From the NCBI GenBank assembly GCA_029050995.1, contig JAIDLO010000200.1, forward strand, positions 1-14,444: a DNA stretch of 14,444 nucleotides, read 5' to 3'. Numbering within the stretch: position 1 is the stretch's first letter; each line of letters begins with the position of its first letter. The DNA comes from Eubacterium sp. (GTDB taxonomy: Bacteria > Bacillota > Clostridia > Oscillospirales > Acutalibacteraceae). Below are positions 14,394-14,444 of the stretch, in pieces. The position numbers and the translations under genes were made by a program. The notes under the pieces are model-generated. The model worked only from the letters and a program-made list of their open reading frames with translations, did no database searches and was not told the DNA's origin.

Positions 14394-14444
14394 GATATAT
14401 TCCTCAACAAAGATACACCATCACATATCGGATAATTCACATTT

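Noticed and set aside
1..14444. CRISPR arrays, insertion sequences, tRNA or rRNA genes, prophage genes.
   Set aside because: No spaced direct repeats, transposase or integrase motifs, or RNA gene signatures were seen; all larger open stretches are explained by housekeeping genes.

Overview
This window looks like core chromosome from a low-GC Gram-positive bacterium of the Clostridia, possibly a Ruminococcus/Oscillospirales-type gut anaerobe. The evidence is strong AGGAGG-type ribosome binding sites, consensus sigma-A promoters, a T-box leader, zinc-ribbon forms of ribosomal proteins L28 and L32, and Firmicutes-type PlsY, CysE and Pgi. The lineage below class level is inference. There is no sign of a phage, transposon, CRISPR array, tRNA or rRNA.

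Layout from left to right. Positions 1-1206 (minus strand) hold a cysteine unit: the 5' part of cysS runs off the left edge, cysE overlaps it by four bases, and a complete tRNA-Cys-responsive T-box leader with its own promoter precedes cysE. Positions 1210-4988 (minus) hold recA-recX-rimO-pgsA, a tightly overlapping operon behind one good promoter. At 5047-5338 rpmB (L28) reads divergently on the plus strand and ends at a strong terminator. At 5396-6892 is a plus-strand cytosolic-looking GH20 beta-N-acetylhexosaminidase. It converges on an HD-domain protein gene (6912-7478, minus), with a shared hairpin at the two stops. Positions 7575-10867 (minus) hold DUF177/YceD - rpmF (L32) - der - plsY - a small membrane protein, started by a perfect TTGACA-N17-TATAAT promoter and interrupted by a hairpin between rpmF and der. 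Positions 10893-12792 (minus) hold pgi followed by a small P-loop protein of unknown function. Positions 12803-13951 (minus) hold a secreted D-alanyl-D-alanine carboxypeptidase. At 13984-14444 (plus) a divergent promoter drives the start of an MtaB-type methylthiotransferase gene that hits a stop after 117 codons.

The genes are mostly housekeeping: cysteine synthesis and charging, DNA repair, membrane phospholipid synthesis (PgsA, PlsY), ribosome parts and maturation (L28, L32, DUF177, Der, RimO), glycolysis and cell-wall trimming. I found no clear new biological system. The points most worth checking are a LexA-type palindrome inside the promoter of the HD-domain gene with a near copy next to recA, the interrupted mtaB, a hairpin in the recA leader, the rpmF/der hairpin, and the unrecognised P-loop protein behind pgi.
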